A model generated the notes under the pieces. It was not told where the DNA came from, made no database searches, and was given only the letters and a program-made list of their open reading frames with translations. A DNA stretch of 35,258 nucleotides from Alphaproteobacteria bacterium (lineage in GTDB: Bacteria; Pseudomonadota; Alphaproteobacteria; Rhizobiales; Beijerinckiaceae), in NCBI GenBank assembly GCA_021325385.1, contig JAJPHH010000144.1:1-35258 (forward strand). Reading direction: 5' to 3'. A program made the translations under genes and the position numbers. Shown here one piece after another: positions 8,273 through 18,045 of the stretch. Position 1 is the stretch's first letter; every line of letters starts with the position of its first letter.

Positions 8273-8876
8273 ACTCTCCCGCCCAGCGCGGCCGATAGCC
8301 GGCGCACAACACGCCAAGGATCGACGGCGGCGTCAATGTCGCGATCGCGCCGCGGGCCGGCCTCGTCATGGGCGCGCCGTAGCCTTCGAATGACCACGGC
8401 AGCAGCGCGTCGTCGCGCACGGCGTAGGCGCGGCCTTCGACGGCGACCATCGCGCCGTCCGGCAACTGCTCGATCCTCTGCTCGCTCGCGCGCTTGCGCC
8501 CCGCCGCCAGGCGTTCTTCGTGCAAGGTCGCGTCCATGTCCCGCGCGCTGATCCAAGCGCTCTCGAAGGCTGCGCGGAACGCCTCCGCCTCTGCCCGCCG
8601 GCACTCGAAACAAGGCCGGTGGCCGGCGGCGAGCGCGGTCGGCTCGTCCAGGAAGAACAGTTCGGTATAGAACCTGCCCCAGACGTCGCGATGGCGGCCC
8701 TTGAACGAGCAGACGCAGCAGATCCATTGCCGCGACGCCCAGCGCCTTCGCCCGAGCGTCTGGTCGGGCCGATGGAATTTGCCGCCGCGATTGCCCATCA
8801 GGGTCCCGCGGGCGCTGACCGCGACCAGTTCGCCGAACGGATCGACGCGGTTCTGGAGCGGCCGGCTTGGGCTCAC
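8262..8876 (-). CDS. Conserved hypothetical protein with two CxxC motifs
   Basis: A 204-residue soluble protein of a family I recall only as hypothetical in alphaproteobacteria. Distinctive segments are LMGNRGGKFH, RRRWASRQWICCVC, GRFYTELFFLDEPTALAAGHRPCFECRR and a C-terminal beta-rich part with RAYAVRDDALLPWSFEGYG. The two cysteine pairs (in WICCVC and RPCFECR) could bind zinc or be redox-active. GTG 8876 is used because it overlaps the stop of the L,D-transpeptidase gene as GTGA, suggesting coupled translation. ATG 8798 (at LMGNRGG) would give 178 residues and is a real alternative, since the conserved part starts there. It shares strand and operon position with the L,D-transpeptidase, but I see no functional link. 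Confidence 0.75.
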   Translation of the reverse strand: MSPSRPLQNRVDPFGELVAVSARGTLMGNRGGKFHRPDQTLGRRRWASRQWICCVCSFKGRHRDVWGRFYTELFFLDEPTALAAGHRPCFECRRAEAEAFRAAFESAWISARDMDATLHEERLAAGRKRASEQRIEQLPDGAMVAVEGRAYAVRDDALLPWSFEGYGAPMTRPARGAIATLTPPSILGVLCAGYRPRWAGEYAR

Positions 8877-10348
8877 TGCGGCGCGGAGGCGGTCGTCGCT
8901 CTCGGCGCGACGCTCGCTGTGGCGTCGCCGATCGTATCGATCCCATAGACGTCGTCGCGGAAATGGACGACGCCGTCGCTATTGGCCCAGCCGGTCAGAT
9001 AAACCCAGACGACCGGTACGGGTTTTGCGAGCTTGACGTCCTCGCGCTCGCCCTGCTTGACCTTGTCCAGAAGCGCCTGCTTGTCCCAAACGCCCGCCGG
9101 ACCGCCCGGCGTGCCCTGCAGCAGCCATTCGGCTAGATCGTAGACGCCCTGCACGCGCACGCAGCCATGCGAAAGGAAGCGGTAGTCCGCGCCGAACAAG
9201 CCCTTGGAAGGGGTATCGTGCATATAGACGGCGAGCTTGTTCGGCATGCCGATGCGGATCGCGCCGAGCGAATTGCCCGAGCCCGAGTCCTGGCGCAGCG
9301 TATAATTGGCGGCGCGTTCGGTGCTCCAATTGATGCTCTTCGGATCGACGACGTCGCCTTGCCCGTCGAGAATCCGGATTTTCGCGCGGGCGAGATAGCC
9401 TGGATCGCGCTGCATTCTCGGAATGATCTCTTTCTTGATGATCGAGACCGGCACGGTCCAGGTCGGGTTGAGATTGATCACCGAAATCTTGGCCGAGATT
9501 TCCGGGGATTGATGTTCGACGTCGCCGACAATGGCGACATAATGATGCGCGACCTTGCCGTCCTCGACCGCTTCGACCGAGAGCGACGGCAGATTGACGA
9601 CGACATAGCGGTCGCCGAATGAAAAATTCAGGCCGGCCAGCCGCTGCGCGCTCGAGGCGAGCTGCCTGAAGCGTGTCGACGCCGGAACATTCATCTCCTT
9701 GAGGGTGGCGCCGGCGATGATTCCCGTCTCGCGGAGGCCCAGGCGCGACTGGAAACGCTTCACAGCCGCCGTGACCTCGGCGTCCCATCGCTCGGCGTTT
9801 GATCCTGCGGCTCTCGCCGGGTCGAGATCGCCTTCCGCCGCGAGCCGCTGCCGCAGGATCGCCACGGCCGGTCCCGTGGCGCCGGCTTTGAGCGGCCCCG
9901 GCACGGTTGGCCAGCCGCCGGAATCGGCGATCGCGCCATAGCGCTCGGACGCTTTGGCGGTGGCGAAGAACGTGTTCGGCTGCAGCGTCGGATTGGGGTC
10001 GGTCGACAGCGCCGTCTCGCGCGGCGGCGCGGGATGAACGATTTTCTTGCGCGGAGGCGGCGCGCCGGTCTGATTCGGGGCTGGCATGCCCATCAGGGCC
10101 GGGGCGGTCGGAATGGGGACCGGGGCGGGCTCAGCGCCGGCGGCGGCGCCCGTCGCGGCGGCCGGCGGCGGATTCGGCGCCTCGGGCGCGGCGTTAGGTG
10201 CCGGTGCCGCCCGTTTGCCCAAATCAGGCGCGGTAATGGCGGGCGGCGGCAGGTCGGCGGGCAGGGGCGCGTTCAAATCCTGCGCCGCGGCGCAGGTCGC
10301 CGAAAGCGCGAACGCGGCCGCGCACAAAGGAACGATTCTCAAAATCAT
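8873..10348 (-). CDS. Periplasmic L,D-transpeptidase (YcbB/LdtD type)
   Basis: A 491-residue exported enzyme forming 3-3 cross-links in peptidoglycan. It has a signal peptide (about residues 1-22, ending CAAAQ), a long Pro/Ala-rich linker (about 25-130), and a peptidoglycan-binding-1 domain with LKAGATGPAVAILRQRL and VKRFQSRLGL. The YkuD catalytic domain follows, with YMHDTPSKGLF and the catalytic SHGCVRV; its cysteine is the nucleophile. The size and the split of the catalytic domain by an insert fit the YcbB class. ATG 10348 is chosen because the signal peptide starts there; the 26 residues upstream in frame are not signal-like. It is 78 bases downstream of lutC on the same strand, and the CxxC-protein gene overlaps its stop. 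Confidence 0.92.
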   Translation of the reverse strand: MILRIVPLCAAAFALSATCAAAQDLNAPLPADLPPPAITAPDLGKRAAPAPNAAPEAPNPPPAAATGAAAGAEPAPVPIPTAPALMGMPAPNQTGAPPPRKKIVHPAPPRETALSTDPNPTLQPNTFFATAKASERYGAIADSGGWPTVPGPLKAGATGPAVAILRQRLAAEGDLDPARAAGSNAERWDAEVTAAVKRFQSRLGLRETGIIAGATLKEMNVPASTRFRQLASSAQRLAGLNFSFGDRYVVVNLPSLSVEAVEDGKVAHHYVAIVGDVEHQSPEISAKISVINLNPTWTVPVSIIKKEIIPRMQRDPGYLARAKIRILDGQGDVVDPKSINWSTERAANYTLRQDSGSGNSLGAIRIGMPNKLAVYMHDTPSKGLFGADYRFLSHGCVRVQGVYDLAEWLLQGTPGGPAGVWDKQALLDKVKQGEREDVKLAKPVPVVWVYLTGWANSDGVVHFRDDVYGIDTIGDATASVAPRATTASAPQ

Positions 10349-10426
10349 GCCAGCCGATTCGCTTAGAAACCGGGCGCGATCATGGCCCCCAAACGTGTTT
10401 GATGGGTAAATACGCGCGGGTCGCAT

Positions 10427-11101
10427 TCACCCGTCCCTAACCATCACGATGTGGAGGCGCCGCGGCCCGTGGGCGCCGAGGAGCAGCGTTTGCTCGATAT
10501 CGGCGGACCGCGACGGGCCCGTGATCAGATTGAGCGTCCGCGGCATCGCCCCCTTGCCGTAACGCTCGCGCAACTTTCGCCAGACGCTCTCGTAATCGGC
10601 GACAATGTCACGCTCGAAGACCACGACGAAATGATTGTCGGGGAGGAAGTTGATCGTCGTCGGATTGTCAGGACCCGAGCAGAGAGCCAGCGTGCCGGAT
10701 TCGGCGACGCCCGCGAATGCGGCGCTGACGCCGTTGAGGTCGTGTCCGTCGGAAGGCCCGCGAAGGATTTCGAGCGCCGTTTCGCTCCAGGGCATTGCGG
10801 CGAGGCGGGCGTCTTCGCCCATGCGGAACGTCGCCGGGAGATTGGCCTCGCGAAGATAGCGCGCGATCTCGTTCGGGACGTCGGCGGCGCCGGCGACCTC
10901 CGCGACGCTCGCCTGAGCGCGCTCGGCTTCAGCTTTGAACGTCGCAACGCGCGCCGCAGGATCGCCCTGGCCGCGCCGGGGAATGACTCCCTCCGGCGAC
11001 TGAGCCAGCCTTTCCTTGGCCGCAAAGCGGCGCGGCGCCTCGGCGCCGGTCACGCCGAGCGACGCGCGAATATTGGCGAGGATGTCGTCGCGGGCGCTCA
11101 T
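10427..11101 (-). CDS. lutC: Lactate utilisation protein C (LUD domain)
   Basis: A 224-residue LUD-domain protein, the smallest subunit of the LutABC (LldEFG) system that oxidises L-lactate to pyruvate. Typical segments are MSARDDILANIRASLG at the start, GVSAAFAGVAESGTLAL, NFLPDNHFVVV and GPSRSADIEQTLLLGAHGPRRLHIV at the end. ATG 11101 overlaps the lutB stop as ATGA. A longer in-frame reading upstream to 11554 runs inside lutB and is rejected. It is the last gene of the operon. Confidence 0.94.
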   Translation of the reverse strand: MSARDDILANIRASLGVTGAEAPRRFAAKERLAQSPEGVIPRRGQGDPAARVATFKAEAERAQASVAEVAGAADVPNEIARYLREANLPATFRMGEDARLAAMPWSETALEILRGPSDGHDLNGVSAAFAGVAESGTLALCSGPDNPTTINFLPDNHFVVVFERDIVADYESVWRKLRERYGKGAMPRTLNLITGPSRSADIEQTLLLGAHGPRRLHIVMVRDG

Positions 11102-12528
11102 GCGACCGGCCGGCTCTTGGCGCGCCACTGGCTCTGGAACGTCGCGCCCTGCGGCGCCGGCAGATCGCGATAGCGCGTCCAGCCCCTGGCCAGCGGCAAG
11201 AACGAGAAGCGGCCCTTGGCGCGGCCGATGAGATGGAGCGCGCGCATGCCGAAGCTCGTCGCCAATCGATAGAGCGTCGGCCGCTTGGCGAAAAAGGCCC
11301 AGAAAGCAAGGCCTGCGCGTACAGTCGTCGGCGACAGATGGCGCTCGAATTCGCGCTCGCGCCAATGGCGCATCATGCCCGGCAGAGGGATGCGGACCGG
11401 GCAGACTTCCTCGCAGCGGCCGCAGAAGGTCGAGGCGTTCGGCAATTGCCCGCCTTCCTTCACGCCGATCAGCGTCGGCGTCAGCACCGCGCCCATCGGC
11501 CCTGGATAGACCCAGCCATAGGCGTGGCCGCCAACCGCATGGTATACGGGGCAATGGTTCATGCAGGCGCCGCAGCGGATGCAGCGCAGCATGTCTTCGA
11601 ATTCGCCGCCGAGCATCGACGAGCGGCCATTGTCGAGCAGCACGACATGATACTCTTCCGGCCCATCGGGATCGCCGGGTCGGCGCGGGCCGGTCGAAAG
11701 GGTCGTATAGACCGACATGTCCTGGCCCGTGGCCGAGCGCGCGAGCACGCGCAAGAGTTGCGCGGCGTCCGCCAAAGTCGGGGTGATCTTTTCCAGAGAT
11801 GCGATCACGATATGGACTTTAGGCAGGATTTGCGTGAGATCGCCATTGCCCTCATTGGTGACGATGATCGACGTTCCGGTTTCGGCGATCAGGAAATTAG
11901 CGCCGGTTATGCCGATATCGGCATTGAGGAACTTGTCGCGCAGCACGCCGCGCGCCTCGCCCAGCAACTGCGCCGGCTCGGATAGGTCGCGGTCCTTCGG
12001 CAGATGGAGGTGAGCGCGGCGGAACTCGTTTTCGACCTCGTCTTTGTTGACGTGCACCGCCGGCGCGATGATATGCGAGGGCGCTTCGCCGCGAAGCTGG
12101 ATGATGTATTCGCCGAGATCGGTCTCGACCGCTTCGATCCCCGCCGCCTCTAAGGCGTCGTTCAGGCCGATCTCTTCGGCGATCATCGACTTGCCTTTGG
12201 TGACGGTCTTGGCGCCGCGCTTTCGGCAGATATCGAGAATGATGTCGAGGCCCTGCTTGGCGGTGGCGGCGTAATGCACCTCGCCCCCGAGTTCGCGCAC
12301 CTTGGCTTCGTACGCTTCGAGATAGAGATCGAGGTGTTTCAGCGTGTGATTCTTGATGTCGCGCGCGCTGTCGCGCAAGGCCTCGAATTCCGGCAGGCGC
12401 TGCGCCGCCTCGGCGCGTTTCTGGATGAAATTGGAGCGGACGTGGACAAGCGCTTTTTGCAGCGGCGCGTCGCGCAACGCTTCGTGAGCGTTCTCCTTGA
12501 AATGGGACGATGTCGGCTGGTGGGTCAC
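11098..12528 (-). CDS. lutB: Lactate utilisation protein B (LUD domain plus 4Fe-4S)
   Basis: A 476-residue central subunit of the lactate-oxidising complex. The N-terminal LUD domain (about 1-290) contains VTKGKSMIAEEIGLN, GANFLIAETGT and TNEGNGDL. Near residue 310 come two ferredoxin-type clusters, CIRCGACMNHCPVY and CGRCEEVCPVRIPLP, for electron transfer. A C-terminal DUF3390-like tail follows. The start is GTG 12528, which overlaps the lutA stop as GTGA and begins MTHQPTSSHFKENAHEAL, normal for the family. The upstream in-frame extension to 12780 lies inside lutA and is not coding. Confidence 0.95.
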   Translation of the reverse strand: MTHQPTSSHFKENAHEALRDAPLQKALVHVRSNFIQKRAEAAQRLPEFEALRDSARDIKNHTLKHLDLYLEAYEAKVRELGGEVHYAATAKQGLDIILDICRKRGAKTVTKGKSMIAEEIGLNDALEAAGIEAVETDLGEYIIQLRGEAPSHIIAPAVHVNKDEVENEFRRAHLHLPKDRDLSEPAQLLGEARGVLRDKFLNADIGITGANFLIAETGTSIIVTNEGNGDLTQILPKVHIVIASLEKITPTLADAAQLLRVLARSATGQDMSVYTTLSTGPRRPGDPDGPEEYHVVLLDNGRSSMLGGEFEDMLRCIRCGACMNHCPVYHAVGGHAYGWVYPGPMGAVLTPTLIGVKEGGQLPNASTFCGRCEEVCPVRIPLPGMMRHWREREFERHLSPTTVRAGLAFWAFFAKRPTLYRLATSFGMRALHLIGRAKGRFSFLPLARGWTRYRDLPAPQGATFQSQWRAKSRPVA

Positions 12529-13325
12529 TTTCGCGCCTCGGTCTTGGGCTCGCCGATTGCGGGCTCGTCCGTCATGCCGGCGAGAATTTCGGCGACATGC
12601 CGAGCCGCCACTTTCTTGCCTTCGCGCTGCAGCTTGCCGGCCATGTTCATCAAGCAGCCAAGATCGCCGGCGAGCAAGGTCGGAGCGCCGCTCGCAGCGA
12701 TGTTGGCGGTCTTCTGTGCGACGATTGCGTCGGAAAGCTCGCCGTATTTGACGGCGAATGTACCGCCGAAGCCGCAGCAAACGTCCGGCGATTTCATCTC
12801 GACGAGTTCGAGGCCTTCGACGCTGGCGAGCAATTTGCGCGGTTGGCGCTGAACGCCGAGTTCGCGCAGACCGGAGCAGGAATCGTGATAGGTGACGAGG
12901 CCGTCGAAGCGCGCTGAGACTCTCGACACGCCGAGCACGTCGACGAGAAAGCTGACGAGTTCATAGCACTTCGCCGAAAAGGCGCGCGCCTTCGCCGTCC
13001 ATTCCGGCTCGTCGGCGAACAGTTCGGGATAATGCTTGGCCAGCATGCCGGCGCAAGAGCCGCTCGGCGCGACGACGTAATCGCATCCGTCGAAAGCGGC
13101 GATGACTTGGCGAGCCAGCTCTTTCGTCGTGCCGCGATCGCCGGAATTGTAGGCCGGCTGTCCGCAACAGGTCTGGCTCGGCGCGACCACTCGGCAGCCG
13201 GCGTCCTCCAACAGCTTCACCGCCGCGAAGCCGACGCTTGGACGGAACAAATCGACGAGGCAGGTGACAAAAAGCCCGACGCGAATCGGGTCGCGAATGG
13301 CGTCGGTCAAGACGTTTTCCTTCAT
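12525..13325 (-). CDS. lutA: Lactate utilisation protein A (CCG-domain Fe-S protein)
   Basis: A 266-residue subunit with two cysteine-rich CCG domains, seen as SQTCCGQPAYNSG and PDVCCGFGGTFAVK, with partner cysteines in FVTCLVDLF and TYHDSCSGLRELG. These domains bind an unusual Fe-S cluster and resemble those of GlcF and heterodisulfide reductase subunit B. First gene of lutABC. ATG 13325 is preferred over an in-frame TTG at 13340, because a plausible -10 element overlaps the TTG and family members begin close to IRVGLFVTC. No lactate permease or regulator gene adjoins the operon. Confidence 0.94.
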   Translation of the reverse strand: MKENVLTDAIRDPIRVGLFVTCLVDLFRPSVGFAAVKLLEDAGCRVVAPSQTCCGQPAYNSGDRGTTKELARQVIAAFDGCDYVVAPSGSCAGMLAKHYPELFADEPEWTAKARAFSAKCYELVSFLVDVLGVSRVSARFDGLVTYHDSCSGLRELGVQRQPRKLLASVEGLELVEMKSPDVCCGFGGTFAVKYGELSDAIVAQKTANIAASGAPTLLAGDLGCLMNMAGKLQREGKKVAARHVAEILAGMTDEPAIGEPKTEARK

Positions 13326-13336
13326 TTCCGGCTGCG

Positions 13337-13369
13337 ACAATGGACTAGGCTTGCGGGCGATTCAAGCCT
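13337..13369 (-). promoter_or_regulatory. Candidate lutABC promoter with dyad operator
   Basis: On the minus strand, TTGAAT (complement of 13360-13365) and CATTGT (13337-13342) are spaced by 17 bases. A perfect 7-bp dyad, AGGCTTG-N9-CAAGCCT, spans 13347-13369 and covers the -35 and the spacer. This is where a repressor would act. The predicted transcript would start only a few bases before lutA ATG 13325, so it would be almost leaderless. This is inference from sequence pattern only. Confidence 0.4.
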
Positions 13370-13370
13370 G

Positions 13371-13461
13371 CCATGTCATTCCCGCGCAAGCGGGAATCCA
13401 GGCAGCCGCGGCTTTTGCGGAGAGGCTGTACTGGATTCCCGCTTGCGCGGGAATGACATGG
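13371..13461. repeat. Perfect 31-bp inverted repeat (REP/MITE-like)
   Basis: The arms 13371-13401 and 13431-13461 are exact reverse complements (31 of 31) around a 29-base spacer. Each arm contains its own small hairpin, CCCGCGCAAGCGGG. The element fills the lutA-lhr intergenic space, 16 bases from the lhr stop codon. Repeats of this type (arms reading CATTCCCGC...GGGAAT) are common in alphaproteobacterial genomes and often end transcripts. It may act as the lhr terminator. Confidence 0.9.
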
Positions 13462-13476
13462 CGCAGCGTACGAAGG

Positions 13477-16400
13477 TCACGCCAAATCCGCCAACATGCC
13501 TCGCGACGCCGAGCGGAGCAGCCGTTTCCTCGCCTCCCATTCGCTTGCGGCGTCGAGCTCGATCAGCGCCTCGACATTGCCGCCGACCAGCGCGGCGGCC
13601 GGGACGCCGTCGCGATAGACGATCCGATTGCCGGTCAGCGCTGCGATTCGGGCGCCCGGCGTGACGATCCCGGCGAGGTTCAGCGGGTCCGCCGCCGAGA
13701 GCGAGATCCATTGGCCGGAGGCCGGCTTGCGTCGCATGTCGCGCATCAGCCCGATCGCCTCCGGCAAGGCGTATTGCTCGCCGGTGAAGCCGGCGACGAA
13801 ACGGCCGCCGCGAATTTCGCCGCGCGCCTCAAGTCGGCGGTACACGCCGACGAGATCGCGCCAAGGCGGCAGCCAGCCCGCCTCGCGCGCCAGCAATCGC
13901 CAGAACACGACGCCGTAGCGCTTCAGCAGCGTGCGCGCGACATGCTCGATCGCGGCGGTTTTGATTTGCGGGTCGGCCCCGTCCGGGGTTCGGCGGACCA
14001 GGGACCAGCGGCCGGCGCTCTCCATGCCGAAACCGAGAATCTTGCCGCGCCGCCGCGCGCCGGCGATCGGCTTGCGGCGTTCGGACGGAACCAGCAACGC
14101 GCGCAAGCCGCCGAAACTATCGGAATTGACCAAGCCCAATGAAACCAGTTCGCCGAGCGCTTCTTCAAGCTGCGGCCGCAATAGGCGGGCCGCGTCCGCC
14201 AATTCGTCGAAGAACAGCGCGCCGTGGCGGGTAAGCGAATCGAGCGCGGCTTCGGCTTTCGGACTCGGCCGAAACTCAGTCGCGGGTCGGGCGAGCGCCA
14301 TCCAGAGCGGCATGCGCCTTCGCTCGAGCAGCGCGATCGGCGCGGTGCGGACCGGCGCGACGGCCCGGCGGCCGGCGCCTGCCGCCGAAGGCGTCAGCCG
14401 CGTCCAGGCGACCTTGCCGGCGAGGCATTGCGCGTCGAGAAAGCCCGTCTCGTATTTCGCGACGCGAGCCGGCAGGATCTCCGTTTCCCAAGCGCTGGCC
14501 GGCGCCTCGAATCCTTCCAGCAGGCCGAGGGCGACGCTCATCGCCGCCTCGCCTTCGAGCCGCGAGTCCTCGCTCACGCGTTGCCATGAAAATAGGAATC
14601 GGAGGAAATCGCGCGGCGCGACGGGCTCAATCTCGGCGCGTAGCCGTCGAATCGTGTAGTGATGAATGCGAGCGAGGAGGCGACGGTCGCACCATTGCTC
14701 GGCGTTGAGGCCGGGTACAAAACGGCCGCGCAGGATCGAGCCTTCCGCCTCCAGGGCCAGAAGCGCGGCGTTGAGAGCGTCCGGCTCGAGGCCGAGCGGC
14801 GCGGCGAGCGCCGTCTGCGTCGCCGGGCCAAGGCCTTCGAGCCGGCCGCGGATGATTTCGACGAGCGCTTGATCCGCCGACCAGACCGCCTGAGCCTGAT
14901 CCGCCGGCGGCGCGATAGTCGGCTCCAGCTTGGCGTGCGGCCAGATCGCCTGGACCTGGTTGAGGCGTTCAGCCGCGACCCAGAGCGTCGCCTGCGGCGC
15001 TTTCAGCCGCGTTGCACGCTTGGCGTTGGCGAGCGCTTCAAGCCAGCCGGGCCAGTCGCGCGCAGCTTTGGCCTCCTCCTCGGTCAGGCAGCCGAGCCAT
15101 AGCAAAGCGTCGTGCAACTCTTCGGCGTCGGCCGGCTCGGGCCATGCCTCAGCGCGGACGCGCTCGATCGCGTCCTTGTCGAGTCGGCCGAGATCGGCGG
15201 CGCTTTCCGGATCGAGCCAGCGCCGGGCCATGACGGCTTGCGTGCGCCGTTCCTCCAGCGGCGCATCGTCAAGAAATGCGTAAGGCCGCGCCGACAGCAC
15301 TTCCAGCGCCAAGGGCGAAGCCTGCGTCAAATCGCAGGCGACGATGCGCACGTCGCCGGCTTCGATCCGCCTGAGCAGCCGCTCCAGTCCGTCAATATCC
15401 ATCGCCTCGTGCAGGCAATCGTCGATCGCCTGATTGGTCAGCGGGTGATCGGGCACTTCGCGTTCGCCGACGAGGTTTTCCGCGCAGGCGATCTGATCAG
15501 GAAAGACCGCGGCGATCAGGTCCTCGGCCTGCATCCGCATGAATTGCGGCGGCACTTTCTTGCCGGCCCGATAGCGCGGCAAAGCCAGCGACGCGCTCGC
15601 CACCCAGCGCCAACGCGTGGTGAACATCGGCGAATCCAGCATCGCCTGGATCAGCACGTGGCGGACGCTGTTGGAATGGAGGTAGCGCGCGACCTCGCCG
15701 AGGTCGAAACTATGCGCCGTGGTCAGCGACAGGACGATATTGTCCTCGGTCGCGGCCGCCTGAAGCTCGAAATTGAACTTCCGGCAGAAGCGCTTGCGCA
15801 GCGCGAGGCCCCATGCCCGATTGATGCGGCTGCCGAAAGGCGAATGGACGATGAACTGCATGCCGCCGGCTTCATCGAAGAAACGCTCGAAGACGATCGT
15901 CTCTTGCGTCGGCAGGCAGCCGAGCGCGCCCATCGCGGCGGCGAGGTACTCGACGAGTTGCGCCGCCGCCGGCTCGCCGAGCCCGAGTTCCCGCATCAGC
16001 CAGGCGCGCGCCGTCTCGCCCGAAGAGTCGGCTTTCAGCTTCTGCGCGATCGCCTCGCGCAGCCGCGAGACGGCGGCCGAGAGCTCGTCGGTGCGGCCCG
16101 GCGCTTCGCCGAGCCAGAACGGAATGGTCGGCGGCTGACCCTGCGCATCCTCGACCCGCACGGCGCCACGCTCGACGCGCAAGATACGGTATGAGGCGTT
16201 GCCAAGCAGGAAAATGTCGCCTGCCATGCTTTCGACGGCGAAGTCTTCGTTGACGCTGCCGATGACCTGATTTTCCGGTTCGAGCAGCACTTGGTAGTCG
16301 GCGGTGTCCGGAATCATGCCGCCGGAGGTCAGCGCGGTCGTACGCGCGCCGCGTCGGCCGCGGAGCATGCGATTGATCGCGTCGTAATGCAGGAGCGCGC

Positions 16401-17907
16401 CGCGCCGGCCGCGCCGGGTCGTGAAGCCTTCGGCGAGCATGCGGATGGCCGCGTCGAACTCTTCGCGTTTGAGATCGCGATAGGGCCAAGCACGGCGATA
16501 GCGCGCGTAAAGCTCCGCCTCTGGCCAGTCCTGGGCGGCGACTTCGGCGGCGATTTGCTGCGCCAGCGCGTCGAGCGGCTGGCGCGGGATCGCGAGGCGG
16601 TCGAGCTCGCTGCGGCGGACGCTGTCGAGCAAGGCGGCGCATTCGACAAGATCGTCGCGCGATAGCGGGAAAAGGCGCCCTTTCGGCGTGCCGCCGACGG
16701 CGTGACCGGAGCGGCCGACCCGCTGCAGGAAAGCGGCGATCGAACGCGGCGAGCCGAGCTGGCAGACGAGGTCGACATCGCCGATATCGATGCCGAGCTC
16801 CAGCGAGGCGGTTGCGACCAGCGCTTTGAGCTCGCCGTTCTTCAACCGCCGCTCGGCGGCGAGGCGATGCTCCTTGGCCATGCTGCCGTGATGGGCGGTC
16901 AGAGCCTTTTCGCCGAGCCGCGCCGTCAATTCATGCGCGACGCGCTCCGCCATCCGTCGCGTATTGACGAAGACCAGCGTCGTCCGGTGCCCTTCGATGA
17001 GCCGGGCGAGCTTGTCATAGACCAAACGCCAGACGTCGGCCGACATCACGGCTTCGAGCGGCGCCTCGGGGACTTCGATGGCAAGATCGCGCTCGCGCTG
17101 ATGGCCGGTGTCGATAATCGCCGCTTCCGCCGCCGGCGCGCCGTCAGGCGCCGCGCCGACTAAAAGATGAGCGACCGAGGCGATCGGGTTCTGCGTCGCA
17201 GAAAGTCCGATGCGCAAAAGCTTGTCGCCGCAGAGCGCGGCGAGGCGCTCGAGCGACAGGCTCAAATGCGCGCCCCGCTTATTCGGCGCAACGGCGTGGA
17301 TTTCGTCGACGATCACCGCGCGCGTCGTCGCCAGCATCTTGCGGCCAGACTCCGAGCCGAGCAGCACGTAAAGCGATTCCGGCGTCGTCACAAGAATATG
17401 CGGCGGCTTGCGGCGCATGCGCTCGCGCTCGGCGGCGGGCGTGTCGCCGGTGCGGACCACGGCGCGGATTTCGACGTCAGGGAGGCCCAAGCGGAGCAAT
17501 TCCTTGCGGATGCCGGCGAGGGGAATGTCGAGATTGCGATGGATATCGTTCGACAGCGCCTTGAGCGGCGACACGTAAACGACCTGCGTTTCGTCCTTAA
17601 GCTCGCCGTCGAGACCTTGTCGGACGAGATCGTCGATCGCCGCGAGAAAGGCCGCCAGCGTCTTGCCCGAGCCGGTCGGCGCGGCGATCAACGTGTGGCG
17701 GCAGGACTTGATCGCCGGCCAGGCTTCGCTCTGCGCTCGCGTCGGCGCGGCGAAATGGCGCGCGAACCAGGCCGCGACCGCCGGATGGAAGAGCGTCGAT
17801 AACGGCGAATCGGCCGCGATCTGCGTGGCGACGCGTGGGCGCCTGGGCGCGCCCGCCCGCCCGCCGGAACGGGCCTTCTCAAGCACAGGGTGGCCGGATT
17901 GTCGCAC
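13477..17907 (-). CDS. lhr: Large helicase-related protein Lhr (SF2 DEXH-box)
   Basis: A 1476-residue ATP-dependent superfamily 2 helicase, 3'-5' on DNA and DNA/RNA hybrids in studied homologues. Motifs run in order: Q-type region TRAQSEAWP (about 56), Walker A APTGSGKT (76-83), [10 protein letters not shown], motif II DEIH (about 197), SATQNP (motif III), [35 protein letters not shown] and QRVGRSGH (motif VI). The long C-terminal part contains winged-helix and Lhr-CTD modules. The length matches full-length bacterial Lhr (about 1500) rather than the ~850-residue ligase-associated short form. GTG 17907 has GAGGAG just upstream. No ligase, nuclease or phosphoesterase partner adjoins it. Confidence 0.95.
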   Translation of the reverse strand: MRQSGHPVLEKARSGGRAGAPRRPRVATQIAADSPLSTLFHPAVAAWFARHFAAPTRAQSEAWPAIKSCRHTLIAAPTGSGKTLAAFLAAIDDLVRQGLDGELKDETQVVYVSPLKALSNDIHRNLDIPLAGIRKELLRLGLPDVEIRAVVRTGDTPAAERERMRRKPPHILVTTPESLYVLLGSESGRKMLATTRAVIVDEIHAVAPNKRGAHLSLSLERLAALCGDKLLRIGLSATQNPIASVAHLLVGAAPDGAPAAEAAIIDTGHQRERDLAIEVPEAPLEAVMSADVWRLVYDKLARLIEGHRTTLVFVNTRRMAERVAHELTARLGEKALTAHHGSMAKEHRLAAERRLKNGELKALVATASLELGIDIGDVDLVCQLGSPRSIAAFLQRVGRSGHAVGGTPKGRLFPLSRDDLVECAALLDSVRRSELDRLAIPRQPLDALAQQIAAEVAAQDWPEAELYARYRRAWPYRDLKREEFDAAIRMLAEGFTTRRGRRGALLHYDAINRMLRGRRGARTTALTSGGMIPDTADYQVLLEPENQVIGSVNEDFAVESMAGDIFLLGNASYRILRVERGAVRVEDAQGQPPTIPFWLGEAPGRTDELSAAVSRLREAIAQKLKADSSGETARAWLMRELGLGEPAAAQLVEYLAAAMGALGCLPTQETIVFERFFDEAGGMQFIVHSPFGSRINRAWGLALRKRFCRKFNFELQAAATEDNIVLSLTTAHSFDLGEVARYLHSNSVRHVLIQAMLDSPMFTTRWRWVASASLALPRYRAGKKVPPQFMRMQAEDLIAAVFPDQIACAENLVGEREVPDHPLTNQAIDDCLHEAMDIDGLERLLRRIEAGDVRIVACDLTQASPLALEVLSARPYAFLDDAPLEERRTQAVMARRWLDPESAADLGRLDKDAIERVRAEAWPEPADAEELHDALLWLGCLTEEEAKAARDWPGWLEALANAKRATRLKAPQATLWVAAERLNQVQAIWPHAKLEPTIAPPADQAQAVWSADQALVEIIRGRLEGLGPATQTALAAPLGLEPDALNAALLALEAEGSILRGRFVPGLNAEQWCDRRLLARIHHYTIRRLRAEIEPVAPRDFLRFLFSWQRVSEDSRLEGEAAMSVALGLLEGFEAPASAWETEILPARVAKYETGFLDAQCLAGKVAWTRLTPSAAGAGRRAVAPVRTAPIALLERRRMPLWMALARPATEFRPSPKAEAALDSLTRHGALFFDELADAARLLRPQLEEALGELVSLGLVNSDSFGGLRALLVPSERRKPIAGARRRGKILGFGMESAGRWSLVRRTPDGADPQIKTAAIEHVARTLLKRYGVVFWRLLAREAGWLPPWRDLVGVYRRLEARGEIRGGRFVAGFTGEQYALPEAIGLMRDMRRKPASGQWISLSAADPLNLAGIVTPGARIAALTGNRIVYRDGVPAAALVGGNVEALIELDAASEWEARKRLLRSASRGMLADLA

Positions 17908-18045
17908 GAAAGCTCCTCGATTCGCGGGCCGCTTTGCTCAATCGACGAGCGCGACGCTTTCTCGGGCGATTCAGTTGCTGATTGCGATCTATTTAGGATC
18001 GTTTGGCTCAACGGCAAGCAGCTTAAACCGCCTGTGAGCCGACGC

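Noticed and set aside
8170-8946. 258-codon frame overlapping the CxxC-protein gene
   Set aside because: Composition is extreme (Arg-rich) and it is out of frame with the conserved protein; only the repeated DNA at its end is of interest.
10271-10283. 13-base match to the tRNA-fMet T arm (GTTCAAATCCTGC)
   Set aside because: It lies inside the signal-peptide coding region of the L,D-transpeptidase with no wider match.
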